In this document: positions 25,372 to 33,771 of the stretch, one piece after another
Layout: every line of letters begins with the position of its first letter
Position numbering within the stretch: position 1 is the first letter of the stretch
Source of the DNA: JAVXTH01 sp036641395
GTDB lineage: Bacteria > Bacillota_I > Bacilli_A > Erysipelotrichales > Erysipelotrichaceae
Direction: 5' to 3'
NCBI GenBank assembly: GCA_036641395.1
Contig: JAVWEY010000001.1
Location: forward strand, 66,612 to 130,611
DNA length: 64,000 bases
Position numbers and translations under genes: made by a program
The notes under the pieces: generated by a model
Databases searched by the model: none
What the model saw: only the letters and a program-made list of their open reading frames with translations
What the model was told of the DNA's origin: nothing

Positions 25372-26880
25372 CTAATATCCCAACGTTTTACGTACTTCAA
25401 TAATCGCACGTAACGTTGATTTGGAAGAGTAGGTAGCACCACTTACTGCATCATTAACTTCCATTTTAAAGTCATCGGATAATTTAACACCAATAAATTG
25501 TTTTAAGAAACTTTCATCAAGAATCTTATCGCCAATCCATTCCGTATCTTTCATCACCGTAACTTTAACTGATTTTATACTTTGATCATTATTATTGATC
25601 GTAATCGCAAACTGATTTGGTTCACTTGGATGATCATAACCTTCCATCTTAGGTCCTTCAACACTAGCAAAGCCTTGTGATGTGACTAAATAAGTTGTTG
25701 TTCCATCCCCATTATCGCTAGTTGAATCAATTTGTGCTTGTAGAGTGTTGGTATACTCATCTTGAAGCGTAATCATCATCGCTGGTTTACTCTCTTCAAC
25801 AGCCGCTTTCGCTGGTTCAATCGTACTTGCTGCAAGAATTGTTGTACCAATTCCAAGAAGTGCGACTACCCCAAAGATAAGTCCAGCTTTTTTACGATTA
25901 CGTAATTGATTTCCATCTAAAGCTTTTTCAATCATTGGTGTTAACATATTCATAATTAAGATAGAGAATAAAACTCCTTCTGGATAATTTGCTTTAATAC
26001 GGATTAATACCGTAATGATGGCAGCCCCAATCGCAAAGATATTACGACCAGCAGCACTAGTTGGAGAAGTTACAGGATCCGTTAACATAAACACCGCTCC
26101 AAAGAATACACCACCACTTAAGATATGGAATAAAGCATAAGGTAACCAATTACTCATTCCCGTTGATAAGCCAATGATGCAAGCTAATACAAAGACACTA
26201 CCAATATATAAAGCAGGAACACGCCAATCAATTACTTTACGAATGGCAAGTACAATTCCTACAATTAGTAATAATAACGCACTTGTTTCACCTAATGCTC
26301 CAGCATACCAACCAGTGAACATTTGGGTCAAGCCACCAACGCCCTGTAACATTTGATCAAATAAAGCAGGATCAACTGGTAACCAGTTATAAGTAGTTGC
26401 CATTAAGGTTGTTGGCGTAACACCAGTAATAACATCCGTGCTCGCTGTGGCAAACGCTAAGAAAATAACGGCTCTACCAAAAGCTGCTGGATTGAAGATA
26501 TTCTGACCAAAACCACCAAAGATTAACTTTCCAAAAAACAAAGCAAAGAAAGTTGCAACACCTAAAGCATAGGGAGTGATATTCACACTACACATTAGCG
26601 TTAAAATAATAGCAGTAACAAGTCCTCCACCTTGAAAGATGGACTTAACAATATTTTGTTTTGTAAAATAAGCATAAGCACCTTCCGTAACAATCGCAAC
26701 TCCAATTGAAGTCGCCATTAATATTAAGCACTGAACCATTTTACTCATATCATAACGAGTATAATAGAAATATAATGAAAACGCATAAACGATTAATAAA
26801 CCAATCGTTAATTCTGCCATAATATTCTTAGTTTGTTTCTTTTGGTGAAGGTTAGGTGATGCACTAAATGTAAATTTCAT
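25372..26880 (-). CDS. rnfD: Rnf complex subunit D fused to a C-terminal FMN-binding domain
   Basis: About 502 residues, some 180 longer than usual RnfD. The first 345 or so are the multi-helix RnfD core, with FGKLIFGGFGQNIFNPAAFG and the flavin site MLTDPVTSPTSAAGR. A further membrane helix (GLIFGVVALLGIGTTILAAS) leads to an extra domain of about 135 residues that ends in DAVSGATYSSKSTLRAI. That motif is the same type of FMN attachment site as in RnfG, so this protein could carry two covalent FMNs. The ATG at 26880 is preferred to 26886 because of spacing from GGGAGG. Confidence 0.93.
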   Translation of the reverse strand: MKFTFSASPNLHQKKQTKNIMAELTIGLLIVYAFSLYFYYTRYDMSKMVQCLILMATSIGVAIVTEGAYAYFTKQNIVKSIFQGGGLVTAIILTLMCSVNITPYALGVATFFALFFGKLIFGGFGQNIFNPAAFGRAVIFLAFATASTDVITGVTPTTLMATTYNWLPVDPALFDQMLQGVGGLTQMFTGWYAGALGETSALLLLIVGIVLAIRKVIDWRVPALYIGSVFVLACIIGLSTGMSNWLPYALFHILSGGVFFGAVFMLTDPVTSPTSAAGRNIFAIGAAIITVLIRIKANYPEGVLFSILIMNMLTPMIEKALDGNQLRNRKKAGLIFGVVALLGIGTTILAASTIEPAKAAVEESKPAMMITLQDEYTNTLQAQIDSTSDNGDGTTTYLVTSQGFASVEGPKMEGYDHPSEPNQFAITINNNDQSIKSVKVTVMKDTEWIGDKILDESFLKQFIGVKLSDDFKMEVNDAVSGATYSSKSTLRAIIEVRKTLGY

Positions 26881-26894
26881 ATCCATAACCTCCC

Positions 26895-28187
26895 TTACTT
26901 CTTCATTAACGCTAATTGGCGTTTTACTTTACGTACATTTTCAGTTACATCTAAATAAGATGGACAAACATAAGTACAAAGTCCACATTCCATACATTCA
27001 TCGGCACATAAACGTTTCATCATATCTTTGTCATTCGCTTTTAATGCTTGAGCAATTCTCACTGGTTGTAAGCCAACTGGACAGTGATCACTACAACTAC
27101 CACAACGCAGACAACTCATTGAGTCATATACAACTGTTTTTAATACGGTAATTGCATTACTAGAGCGATCAATTACAAACTTATCGTTTACAATTGTTTT
27201 ACCCATCATTGGTCCACCAGCAATTAATTTAACATCTTCACTACTATATCCACCAAATGCAGCAATGACTTCACTTACGGGAGTGCCGACACGAACTATT
27301 GCATTTCCTGGATTTTTAACTCCAGTACCAGAAACCGTAATCATTCGCTCACAAATTGGCATACCACTCGTAAGTGCATGACCAAAGGCAATCGCAGTTG
27401 ATGCATTATTTACAATAATGCCTACTTCACTTGGTAATTTATCATAATCTTTCTTCGTAATAAAGCGAACCATTGCTTTTTCCCAACCCATCGGATAGGC
27501 ATCCGGTACAAGGGCAATTTCAATATTCTTTTCATTACTTAAAGCATTGCTTACAAATTCAATTAAATCTTTCTTTGTTTTCTTAATAGCAATTTTACAA
27601 GTATTGGCATTTGCCATCTTCATCATTGCCTTAATACCAACCATCATTTCATCATAATATTGCTTAATCATTTTATAATCAGAAGTAATATAAGGTTCAC
27701 ATTCAACTGCATTAATTAAAATTGTTTCAATTGGTGCATTTCCTTTATACTTAATATAAGTAGGAAAACCTGCTCCTCCTAATCCAATAATTCCTGCATT
27801 TTTCATAAAATCAACCAATGCTTCTTTTGAAGCCAATGTGTAATCAATTGGATCAAATGATTGAATCATTTCATCTTTACCATCATTTTCAATAACTAAA
27901 TGATCAATCTGTTTTAAACTTGAATGCATCATCTTTTGAACCCCTTTTACCGTGCCTGAAACACTAGCATAAAGTGGAACTATCATTCGATCGTTGCATT
28001 GTGCAATTTTAGTACCGATTGCTACATGATCACCTTCATTAACTAAAACATCAAAGTTTAGCGAATGTCCGGCATAAAGCGGAATAAAAACTTGTGATGA
28101 ATTTTTCAATTCAAGGACTTCACTTGTCAAACTCATTTCTTTATGACCTTCAATATGTTGTCGCATTTTACCCATAAACAATGACAT
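26895..28187 (-). CDS. rnfC: Rnf complex subunit C
   Basis: RnfC is the peripheral NADH/FMN and iron-sulfur subunit. The protein of about 430 residues shows the NAD/FMN fold signature GIIGLGGAGFPTYIKYK and INAVECEPYITSDY. It also has a SLBB-like part (VSGTGVKNPGNAIVRVGTP) and two [4Fe-4S] motifs, CLRCGSCSDHCP and CMECGLCTYVCP. It is the first gene of the operon. ATG codons at 28196 and 28187 are both possible; the second sits better behind AAGGAAGG. Confidence 0.95.
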   Translation of the reverse strand: MSLFMGKMRQHIEGHKEMSLTSEVLELKNSSQVFIPLYAGHSLNFDVLVNEGDHVAIGTKIAQCNDRMIVPLYASVSGTVKGVQKMMHSSLKQIDHLVIENDGKDEMIQSFDPIDYTLASKEALVDFMKNAGIIGLGGAGFPTYIKYKGNAPIETILINAVECEPYITSDYKMIKQYYDEMMVGIKAMMKMANANTCKIAIKKTKKDLIEFVSNALSNEKNIEIALVPDAYPMGWEKAMVRFITKKDYDKLPSEVGIIVNNASTAIAFGHALTSGMPICERMITVSGTGVKNPGNAIVRVGTPVSEVIAAFGGYSSEDVKLIAGGPMMGKTIVNDKFVIDRSSNAITVLKTVVYDSMSCLRCGSCSDHCPVGLQPVRIAQALKANDKDMMKRLCADECMECGLCTYVCPSYLDVTENVRKVKRQLALMKK

Positions 28188-28206
28188 CACACTCATCCTT
28201 CCTTTC

Positions 28207-28255
28207 TTTAGACTACTAATTGTCTAAAAATACTCTCAATAGCGTACTTATTATA
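28207..28255 (-). promoter_or_regulatory. rnf promoter with a leader dyad
   Basis: On the minus strand TGCTATAAT (-10 at 28255-28250, extended by TGn) precedes the perfect dyad TTTAGAC/GTCTAAA (28228-28207). The dyad sits in the leader between transcription start and the rnfC ribosome site. Confidence 0.55.
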
Positions 28256-28278
28256 GCATTATCTATTACGTTTAAAAA

Positions 28279-28297
28279 GAAATAATTACATTATTTC
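28279..28297. promoter_or_regulatory. Perfect dyad between rnf and apbE
   Basis: GAAATAAT, three bases and ATTATTTC form a perfect 8-bp inverted repeat about 25 bp upstream of the rnf -10. One half continues to TGTGAAAT on the minus strand, which resembles a Rex half-site, but the other half does not. Confidence 0.45.
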
Positions 28298-28388
28298 ACA
28301 CCAAATTAAGGATATTATGTCATTTTAATCCAATTTTTGGATCGATTAAAATTAAGTAAATCAATGGATAAGAGCAAAATAATTATGG

Positions 28389-28394
28389 TATAAT
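28389..28394 (+). promoter_or_regulatory. -10 element of apbE
   Basis: TATAAT at 28389-28394, with a weak -35 (TGGATA near 28365), lies only about 16 bases before the apbE ATG. The predicted leader is very short. Confidence 0.45.
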
Positions 28395-28410
28395 AAACCC
28401 GGTGATAAAG

Positions 28411-29526
28411 ATGAAATACATAAAATTATTAATGATTAGCCTACTTTTATTGACAGGATGTTCTTCAAAAAGTGATGCTTTAAATAAGTATGATGCAACG
28501 ACAACTACTTCAGGGTTTGATACCTTTATAACGCTTATTGCCTATACAAAAGATAAAGATAAATTTGATAATTATTTTGAACAACTAAAAAAAGACTTTA
28601 CTTATTATAATCAATTATTTGACAAATATAATGATTATAAAGGTATTGCCAATGTTAAAACAATTAATGATAATGCCGGAATTAAGCCAGTAAAAGTTAA
28701 CAAAGAATTAATTAACATGATCGAATTATCGAAAGAATATTATGAATTAACTAATCATCAATTTGATATTACTTTAGGCCCAGTATTAAATCTTTGGCAC
28801 GATGCACGTGAACAAGGTATTAAGGCAAATGAAGAAGGAAAAGAAACAACCGTTCCAAGCATTGAAGCCTTACAACTTGCGAAACAAATCGATGGTTATG
28901 ATTTAATCGAAATAAATAAAAAAGAATCAACTGTTTTTCTTAATAAAGAAGGTGCTTCCATCGATGTTGGTGCAATTGCGAAGGGATATGCTGCTGAGCA
29001 AGTTGCAATTAAACTAGAAAAGAACGGCTTAAAACACGCCATTATTAATGCTGGAGGCAATGTTCGAATTATCGGTAGTAAACCTAGTAGTGATGCATGG
29101 AGTGTTGGCATTGAAATTCCAAACAAAAAATCAATGACCTCAGATTCTCTAGCAAGCATTCATTTATCAAAAAGTTCATCCTTTGTAACGAGTGGTGATT
29201 ATCAAAGATATTATTTACACGAAGGTAAAATGATGCATCATATTATTGATCCATCTACCTTACAGCCAGCAAGACATGCTCGTAGTGTTACCGTTATATG
29301 TGAAAATAGTGGAATTGGTGATGCCTTATCTACCTCACTATTCACGATGAGTTATGAAGATGGTATCAAATTAATTGATACCTTAAAAAAGCAAGGAATA
29401 CAAGTTGATGCAGTATGGTTATATGATAAAAACGTTCCTGCACCAAGTGGTGTTAAAACCCATAAAGTATTGGATTATGACATCGTCATAACCGATGGTT
29501 TAAAAGATATAATTACTTTTAAATAA
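28411..29526 (+). CDS. apbE: FAD:protein FMN transferase
   Basis: ApbE moves FMN from FAD onto Thr or Ser of RnfG, RnfD and related proteins outside the membrane. The roughly 371-residue protein starts with a lipoprotein signal (LLMISLLLLTGCSSK). Core motifs are FDITLGPVLNLW, SIDVGAIAKGYAAEQV, INAGGNVRIIG, MHHIIDPSTLQPA and GIGDALSTSLFTM, which include the FAD site and metal-binding Asp and Thr. The ATG at 28411 is chosen over the GTG at 28402. It is divergent from rnfC, so regulation may be shared. Confidence 0.96.
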   Translation: MKYIKLLMISLLLLTGCSSKSDALNKYDATTTTSGFDTFITLIAYTKDKDKFDNYFEQLKKDFTYYNQLFDKYNDYKGIANVKTINDNAGIKPVKVNKELINMIELSKEYYELTNHQFDITLGPVLNLWHDAREQGIKANEEGKETTVPSIEALQLAKQIDGYDLIEINKKESTVFLNKEGASIDVGAIAKGYAAEQVAIKLEKNGLKHAIINAGGNVRIIGSKPSSDAWSVGIEIPNKKSMTSDSLASIHLSKSSSFVTSGDYQRYYLHEGKMMHHIIDPSTLQPARHARSVTVICENSGIGDALSTSLFTMSYEDGIKLIDTLKKQGIQVDAVWLYDKNVPAPSGVKTHKVLDYDIVITDGLKDIITFK

Positions 29527-29530
29527 AAGA

Positions 29531-29565
29531 AAACGGTATGCAATGTGCTTACCGTTTATTTTTTT
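29531..29565. terminator. Bidirectional terminator between apbE and pgi
   Basis: AAACGGTA and TACCGTTT form a perfect 8-bp stem followed by a T-run on the plus strand and a T-rich tail on the minus strand. The stem is the same as at 10104-10123. Confidence 0.8.
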
Positions 29566-30835
29566 ATTTACCTAATAAGGCAAACATATTCTTTTTATAT
29601 ACTTCAACGCCTGGTTGATTAAATGGATTCACATCAATCAAATAACCACTCATGGCAATTGCTTTAAAGAAGAAATAGATAATATAACCAAAACTTTCTT
29701 CGCCCATGTCTGGAATGCTAATTAATAAGTTAGGAACACCACCCGTTATTTCATGGGCTTTTAATGTACCTTTACAAGCCATTTTATTAACCCAATGAAT
29801 ATCTTTACCAGCAAGGTAATTCATACCATCTGCATTTTCATCATCACTTGGGAAAATCATATTCAAAGAAGGTTGTTCAACTAAGATCAATGTTTCAAAT
29901 AACATTTTCTTTCCATCTTGAATAAATTGACCTAATGAATGTAAATCCGTTGAAAAATTTGCACTACAAGGTAATACACCTTTTCCATCTTTTCCTTCAC
30001 TCTCTCCAAACAACTGTTTCCACCATTCAGCAAAGGATGACATTTGACTTTCATAACTAACTAACATCTCTGCATCTTTTCCCTGATTCTCTAAAATACG
30101 ACGAGCAACTGCATAAGCATAAGCAGCATTTTTATCTAAGTCCGCTGTATTTAAATCATAATAAGCTTTCTCAATTCCCTTCATAATCTTATTAATATCA
30201 ATACCAGCAACGGCAATTGGTAATAATCCAACCGCTGTCATAACTGAGAATCGACCACCAATATCATCAGGAATACCAAATTGTTCATACCCTTTTTTAT
30301 CAGCTATATCTTTTAATGTACCTTTGTTTTTATCCGTTGTTGCATAAATACGACGATTTGCTTCTGCTTCTCCGTATTTCTTTTCCATAAATTGTTTAAT
30401 TAAACGAAATGCTAATGCTGTCTCTGTTGTTGTTCCTGATTTAGAAATAACATTTAATACAACCTCTTTATCTTCAATATAATTCATTACTTGCGCAATA
30501 TAAGTGGAAGAAAAAGTGTTTCCAATATAAATTATTTCAGGTGTTTTTTTACTATATAATCCATTTATCATTTCAATTGCAGCACGTGCCCCAAGATAAG
30601 AACCACCAATTCCACAAACTAAAAATACATCACATTTGTTTTGAATTTCTTTTGCACATGTTTGAATTCTTGCGAATTCTTCTTTATCATAATTAAGTGG
30701 CCAATCAACCCAACCAACGTAATCATTTCCTTTTCCACTTTTCTGATGCAATTGCTCATGGCATTTATTTACTGCCTCTTGATAATCATTAATATTCTCT
30801 TTTAAACCAGCATGTGTTACATCAAACTTAATCAT
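29564..30835 (-). CDS. pgi: Glucose-6-phosphate isomerase
   Basis: Pgi interconverts glucose 6-phosphate and fructose 6-phosphate. The 423-residue protein contains VCGIGGSYLGARAAIE, LNVISKSGTTTETALAF (phosphate-binding loop), DDIGGRFSVMTAVGLLP and a C-terminal region ending NQPGVEVYKKNMFALLGK with the catalytic Gln and Lys. The ATG overlaps the preceding S1-domain gene as ATGA. It is the link between PTS/ROK products and glycolysis. Confidence 0.96.
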   Translation of the reverse strand: MIKFDVTHAGLKENINDYQEAVNKCHEQLHQKSGKGNDYVGWVDWPLNYDKEEFARIQTCAKEIQNKCDVFLVCGIGGSYLGARAAIEMINGLYSKKTPEIIYIGNTFSSTYIAQVMNYIEDKEVVLNVISKSGTTTETALAFRLIKQFMEKKYGEAEANRRIYATTDKNKGTLKDIADKKGYEQFGIPDDIGGRFSVMTAVGLLPIAVAGIDINKIMKGIEKAYYDLNTADLDKNAAYAYAVARRILENQGKDAEMLVSYESQMSSFAEWWKQLFGESEGKDGKGVLPCSANFSTDLHSLGQFIQDGKKMLFETLILVEQPSLNMIFPSDDENADGMNYLAGKDIHWVNKMACKGTLKAHEITGGVPNLLISIPDMGEESFGYIIYFFFKAIAMSGYLIDVNPFNQPGVEVYKKNMFALLGK

Positions 30836-31188
30836 TGTATATCCTCCTTCAGGGCTTGTTTAATCCATTCATTCAAATGCTGTTCCAGTGTTGAAAAACC
30901 AATTGTCATTTCTTCTACTTTATAATTACGTAGATCACGACGACTTCTTTTTGCCTTTGGTTGAATTGCTTTTAGCGATAATTTTAAGTGTTCATCACTA
31001 ACATCTAAAACTTTAACACGAACTTTTTCATGTAATTTCACGAAGTTAGCTACTTCCCTAACGTAACCACTTGATATCTCTGAAATGTGAATCAAGCCAT
31101 TATGTTGCTCATCCAAATGAACAAATGCACCATAAGGTTGTATTCCCGTTATGACTCCTTCAACGATATCACCAACATGATAATGCAT
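30832..31188 (-). CDS. S1 RNA-binding domain protein (YugI/CvfD-like)
   Basis: A 118-residue protein made of one S1 RNA-binding domain (GDIVEGVITGIQPYGAFVHL, GLIHISEISSGYV, VRVKVLDVSDEHLKLSLKA) and a basic, helical tail. Proteins like Bacillus YugI (general stress protein 13) and CvfD have this layout and act in ribosome binding or post-transcriptional control. The start at 31188 with GAGGTG upstream is right; the longer frame to 31278 runs into the divergent promoter region. It overlaps pgi by four bases. Confidence 0.85.
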   Translation of the reverse strand: MHYHVGDIVEGVITGIQPYGAFVHLDEQHNGLIHISEISSGYVREVANFVKLHEKVRVKVLDVSDEHLKLSLKAIQPKAKRSRRDLRNYKVEEMTIGFSTLEQHLNEWIKQALKEDIQ

Positions 31189-31239
31189 ACATGAATCACC
31201 TCTTTCGTTGTATATTATACCATATTTCCCCGCTGGTTG

Positions 31240-31248
31240 TGCTATAAT
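31240..31248 (+). promoter_or_regulatory. Extended -10 promoter of the NifU-like gene
   Basis: TGCTATAAT is a perfect extended -10 element. The -35 position is poor, as expected when the TGn extension is present. A GGAGG ribosome site follows at 31271. Confidence 0.6.
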
Positions 31249-31280
31249 AATTATGCTTAAGATAAGTTTAGGAGGCAATT

Positions 31281-31514
31281 ATGAATACAAAAAGTGATGA
31301 AATTAAAAAAACAATTGATAAAATCCGTCCCTACCTTCAAAGAGATGGTGGCGATGTCGAATTTGTAGAATTTAAAGATGGTATTGTCTATGTTAGAATG
31401 CTAGGTGCTTGCATTGATTGTGGCATGATCGACGATACGCTAAAAGATGGAGTTGAAGCAATTTTACTTGATGAAGTTACAGGCGTAGTTGAAGTTCAAT
31501 TAGTAAATGAATAG
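31281..31514 (+). CDS. NifU C-terminal-domain iron-sulfur scaffold protein
   Basis: The 77-residue protein consists of one NifU-like domain. The two Cys that bind the transient [4Fe-4S] cluster are in LGACIDCGMIDDTLKDGVEA near residue 45. The N-terminal IRPYLQRDGGDVEFVEF is strongly conserved in the family. It would deliver clusters to apoproteins such as Rnf, rubredoxin-type and other iron-sulfur proteins here. The ATG at 31281 has GGAGG upstream. Confidence 0.94.
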   Translation: MNTKSDEIKKTIDKIRPYLQRDGGDVEFVEFKDGIVYVRMLGACIDCGMIDDTLKDGVEAILLDEVTGVVEVQLVNE

Positions 31515-31539
31515 CGACCAAAATTGGTCGCTATTTTTT
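31510..31539 (+). terminator. Terminator after the NifU-like gene
   Basis: AATAGCGACC and GGTCGCTATT form a perfect 10-bp stem with a six-base loop and a T-run. It overlaps the stop codon of the convergent gene. Confidence 0.9.
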
Positions 31540-31998
31540 AATGATTCCAGCTTCTTTAAAGAAAGCATCTAAATTACTTCGTAAGATTCCGGTGTCTTTA
31601 TCGGTTGTTGCTGGTGTCCATTCTAATAGTTTTTTAATCTCACCATTTTCATAATAAACTAAAGTAGGAGAATACATAACATTATATTTTTCTTTAATCG
31701 GTGTTCTAAGTTTACGATTGCTTAATGCCTTTGGTGCTTCTTTATCTAAATCTACAACTAATAATTTTTTAAAAGATTTCTCGTTATTAATCTTTTCCTT
31801 TAAATAATTATCTTGAAAGTTCTTTGAATCTCCGCAATTCTCTGTCCATCCAAAATAAACTACCATATCTTCTTTATTCAAAATTTTCTTATCTAATTCT
31901 TTGAAACTTATTTGTTTTAAATCCGATACATCTGCGCTTTCTCCAAAACATCCCGCACATAATAAACAACATAATAAGCCAACCAATATTTTTCTCAT
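31531..31998 (-). CDS. Thioredoxin-fold lipoprotein with an incomplete redox motif
   Basis: The 155-residue protein begins with a lipoprotein signal (ILVGLLCCLLCAGCFG). The rest has a thioredoxin-like order: DMVVYFGWTENCGDSKNF, then LLVVDLDKEA, and the cis-Pro segment YNVMYSPTLVYYENGEI. The active site reads CGDS, so the second Cys of a CxxC pair is missing. It may work as a one-Cys thiol protein or bind rather than reduce. The ATG at 31998 is preferred to the GTG at 32007. Its exact role is unknown. Confidence 0.75.
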   Translation of the reverse strand: MRKILVGLLCCLLCAGCFGESADVSDLKQISFKELDKKILNKEDMVVYFGWTENCGDSKNFQDNYLKEKINNEKSFKKLLVVDLDKEAPKALSNRKLRTPIKEKYNVMYSPTLVYYENGEIKKLLEWTPATTDKDTGILRSNLDAFFKEAGIIKK

Positions 31999-32032
31999 AA
32001 TCTTCACCTCTGTGGCTTATTGTATCATCTAT

Positions 32033-32719
32033 TTAATTTCCTGTCGATTGTACATTAAAAGGAAGATAATTTGGAATATCTCCGTTAATAATTTGAATCA
32101 CTAAAGGTACTTCACTATGAATAACTACTTTAGAGACATTTAAAACCGTTCCAATTTCTGTTTCAATTCGAAGTTTTAAAATAATTTTCATCAAAGTACT
32201 ATTAATTCCATATGGTTCCATCTTTGTTTCAATATTGCCAATTGCATTATGAAATAATTGTAAACGAACTGGAATTTGAGGGCCAATATCATTTAATAAT
32301 GAAAACTTAGTTAAAGAACCTAAGGATACTTTATAAATAATTCCATCTTTAAAAATTACTTTATTTAAATATGGATCCTTTTTACCTTGATCTGCAGCTT
32401 CTAAAGATTGATTTATTATATGAATAGCTTCTTTCAAAATAATATTTAATTGTTTTGTATTATAATCAATACTCTTTACATGACCTGCTTTATCCTTAGT
32501 TACATGTAACAAATCGTTTTCATTAAATTTTAATGTTTGTAGAAGTGAAAATGAAAGATTACTAATCGCCCTAGTTGCTTCACTTCTTGATATCGATAAG
32601 AGTCGTGGTTGTAAATAATCATTAAAGCGGTGAATCGTATGATAAGAAATTAATAATCCAATAAGTAAGATTATTAAAAAACGCTTGTGTCGCCTTTTCT
32701 TATGATTGATAAAACGCAT
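32033..32719 (-). CDS. yunB: Sporulation protein YunB family
   Basis: This protein of about 228 residues has one N-terminal membrane helix after a basic stretch (KKRRHKRFLIILLIGLLISY). A soluble domain of the YunB type follows, with RSEATRAISNLSF near the start, KVSLGSLTKFSLLNDIGPQI in the middle and the C-terminal NGDIPNYLPF. In Bacillus YunB is made under sporulation sigma factors. Its presence suggests a spore-forming lineage, though not proof. It overlaps the upstream yunC-like gene by about 20 bases; the ribosome site is weak. Confidence 0.83.
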   Translation of the reverse strand: MRFINHKKRRHKRFLIILLIGLLISYHTIHRFNDYLQPRLLSISRSEATRAISNLSFSLLQTLKFNENDLLHVTKDKAGHVKSIDYNTKQLNIILKEAIHIINQSLEAADQGKKDPYLNKVIFKDGIIYKVSLGSLTKFSLLNDIGPQIPVRLQLFHNAIGNIETKMEPYGINSTLMKIILKLRIETEIGTVLNVSKVVIHSEVPLVIQIINGDIPNYLPFNVQSTGN

Positions 32720-33011
32720 CACAAATAACTAAGGCATCTCTTCCAAGCATTCCTATCTTTACCCCTAAGCTCATTGCCTGTAAGCTCACAAATGTTATTT
32801 GACTATCAAGTAGTTGTTCAAAACTATTACCATCTTTTACAACGGCAATTGCTGTATGTTTATGCACCGCATTAAAATGTTGAATATTAAATTCCTCACC
32901 GGTTAAAACAAATCGCGTTGAAGTAATTAGGTAAATAGGTTGATGTGGTAATTTTAATAAAATTCCAACAAAATATTTATGATCCCATTTAATTGTTTGA
33001 ATCTCTACCAT
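32700..33011 (-). CDS. yunC: YunC-like DUF1805 protein
   Basis: A 103-residue protein resembling Bacillus YunC (DUF1805). The N-terminal part reads VEIQTIKWDHKYFVGILLKLP, and the C-terminal SLGVKIGMLGRDALVICDAF matches the family's 'LGVxxGMxGxxAL' ending. The function is unknown. Adjacency to yunB, as in Bacillus, supports both calls. The start has AGGAGG upstream. Confidence 0.8.
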   Translation of the reverse strand: MVEIQTIKWDHKYFVGILLKLPHQPIYLITSTRFVLTGEEFNIQHFNAVHKHTAIAVVKDGNSFEQLLDSQITFVSLQAMSLGVKIGMLGRDALVICDAFYQS

Positions 33012-33054
33012 CTGTATGCCTCCTACCTTATTGTATTCATAAAAAGGCGGAATA

Positions 33055-33084
33055 TGAAAAAAGAGTCAACTTTACGTCAACTCT
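33055..33084 (-). terminator. Terminator after ktrA
   Basis: On the minus strand AGAGTTGAC and GTTGACTCT pair over nine positions (two wobbles) and are followed by a T-run. It overlaps the ktrA stop codon. Confidence 0.75.
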
Positions 33085-33757
33085 AAATTTTCTTTAAGAA
33101 ATCAAATTTTTCAAATGTTTTAACATCAGCAATGACCATCATATGGTCATCTGCTTCAATAATATAATCCGCATCTGGTGAAATACTTAAATGTAAATCA
33201 CTTTGTTTACGAATTCCTAAAACATTAATACCATATTTATTACGAGCATCTAAATCCTTAAGCGTACGACCAACCCATTTACCTGGTGCTTTAACTTCCA
33301 TAATGCTGTATTCTTCATCAATATCAATCATATCTACAATATTATTTGATAAAATACTCTTGGCAACTTGTTCACCTATCTCTTTTTCAGGGCGAATAAC
33401 TCGATCCGCTCCAACTCTAGAAAATATTTGCATGTAACGTTTATTTTTAGCCTTTGCGATAATGTAAGGAACTCCTAATTCTTTTAAGTTAATAATTGCC
33501 ATTACGCTCTCTTCTAAGTGAGATCCAGTACCAACAATGGCAATATCACATTCACCTGCTCCGGCTGCTCTTAATTGCTCTTTATCCGTTATATCACTTT
33601 GTACTGCTTGGGTAACGAATTCCGCAACTCGATCAACACATTTAATATCACGATCAATCGCAAGAACTTCACAGTTATATTCACTTAGCGTCTTTGCTAC
33701 TGTAGAACCAAATACACCTAATCCTAAAACAACAAACTGCTGCGTAATTTTTTTCAT
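33083..33757 (-). CDS. ktrA: Potassium channel regulator KtrA (RCK/TrkA-N)
   Basis: The 224-residue cytosolic protein has an N-terminal Rossmann RCK domain (FVVLGLGVFGSTVAKTLSE, then LAIDRD) that binds ATP/ADP or NAD. A C-terminal RCK_C domain (residues about 135-224) in related proteins binds cyclic di-AMP. It forms the ring that gates KtrB. It lies 14 bases downstream of the KtrB gene, so the order is ktrB-ktrA. Confidence 0.94.
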   Translation of the reverse strand: MKKITQQFVVLGLGVFGSTVAKTLSEYNCEVLAIDRDIKCVDRVAEFVTQAVQSDITDKEQLRAAGAGECDIAIVGTGSHLEESVMAIINLKELGVPYIIAKAKNKRYMQIFSRVGADRVIRPEKEIGEQVAKSILSNNIVDMIDIDEEYSIMEVKAPGKWVGRTLKDLDARNKYGINVLGIRKQSDLHLSISPDADYIIEADDHMMVIADVKTFEKFDFLKKI

Positions 33758-33771
33758 TTCGATATCTCCTT

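Noticed and set aside
31188..31278. N-terminal extension of the S1-domain protein
   Set aside because: The extra residues are hydrophobic and unlike the family, overlap the divergent promoter, and the ATG at 31188 has a good ribosome site.
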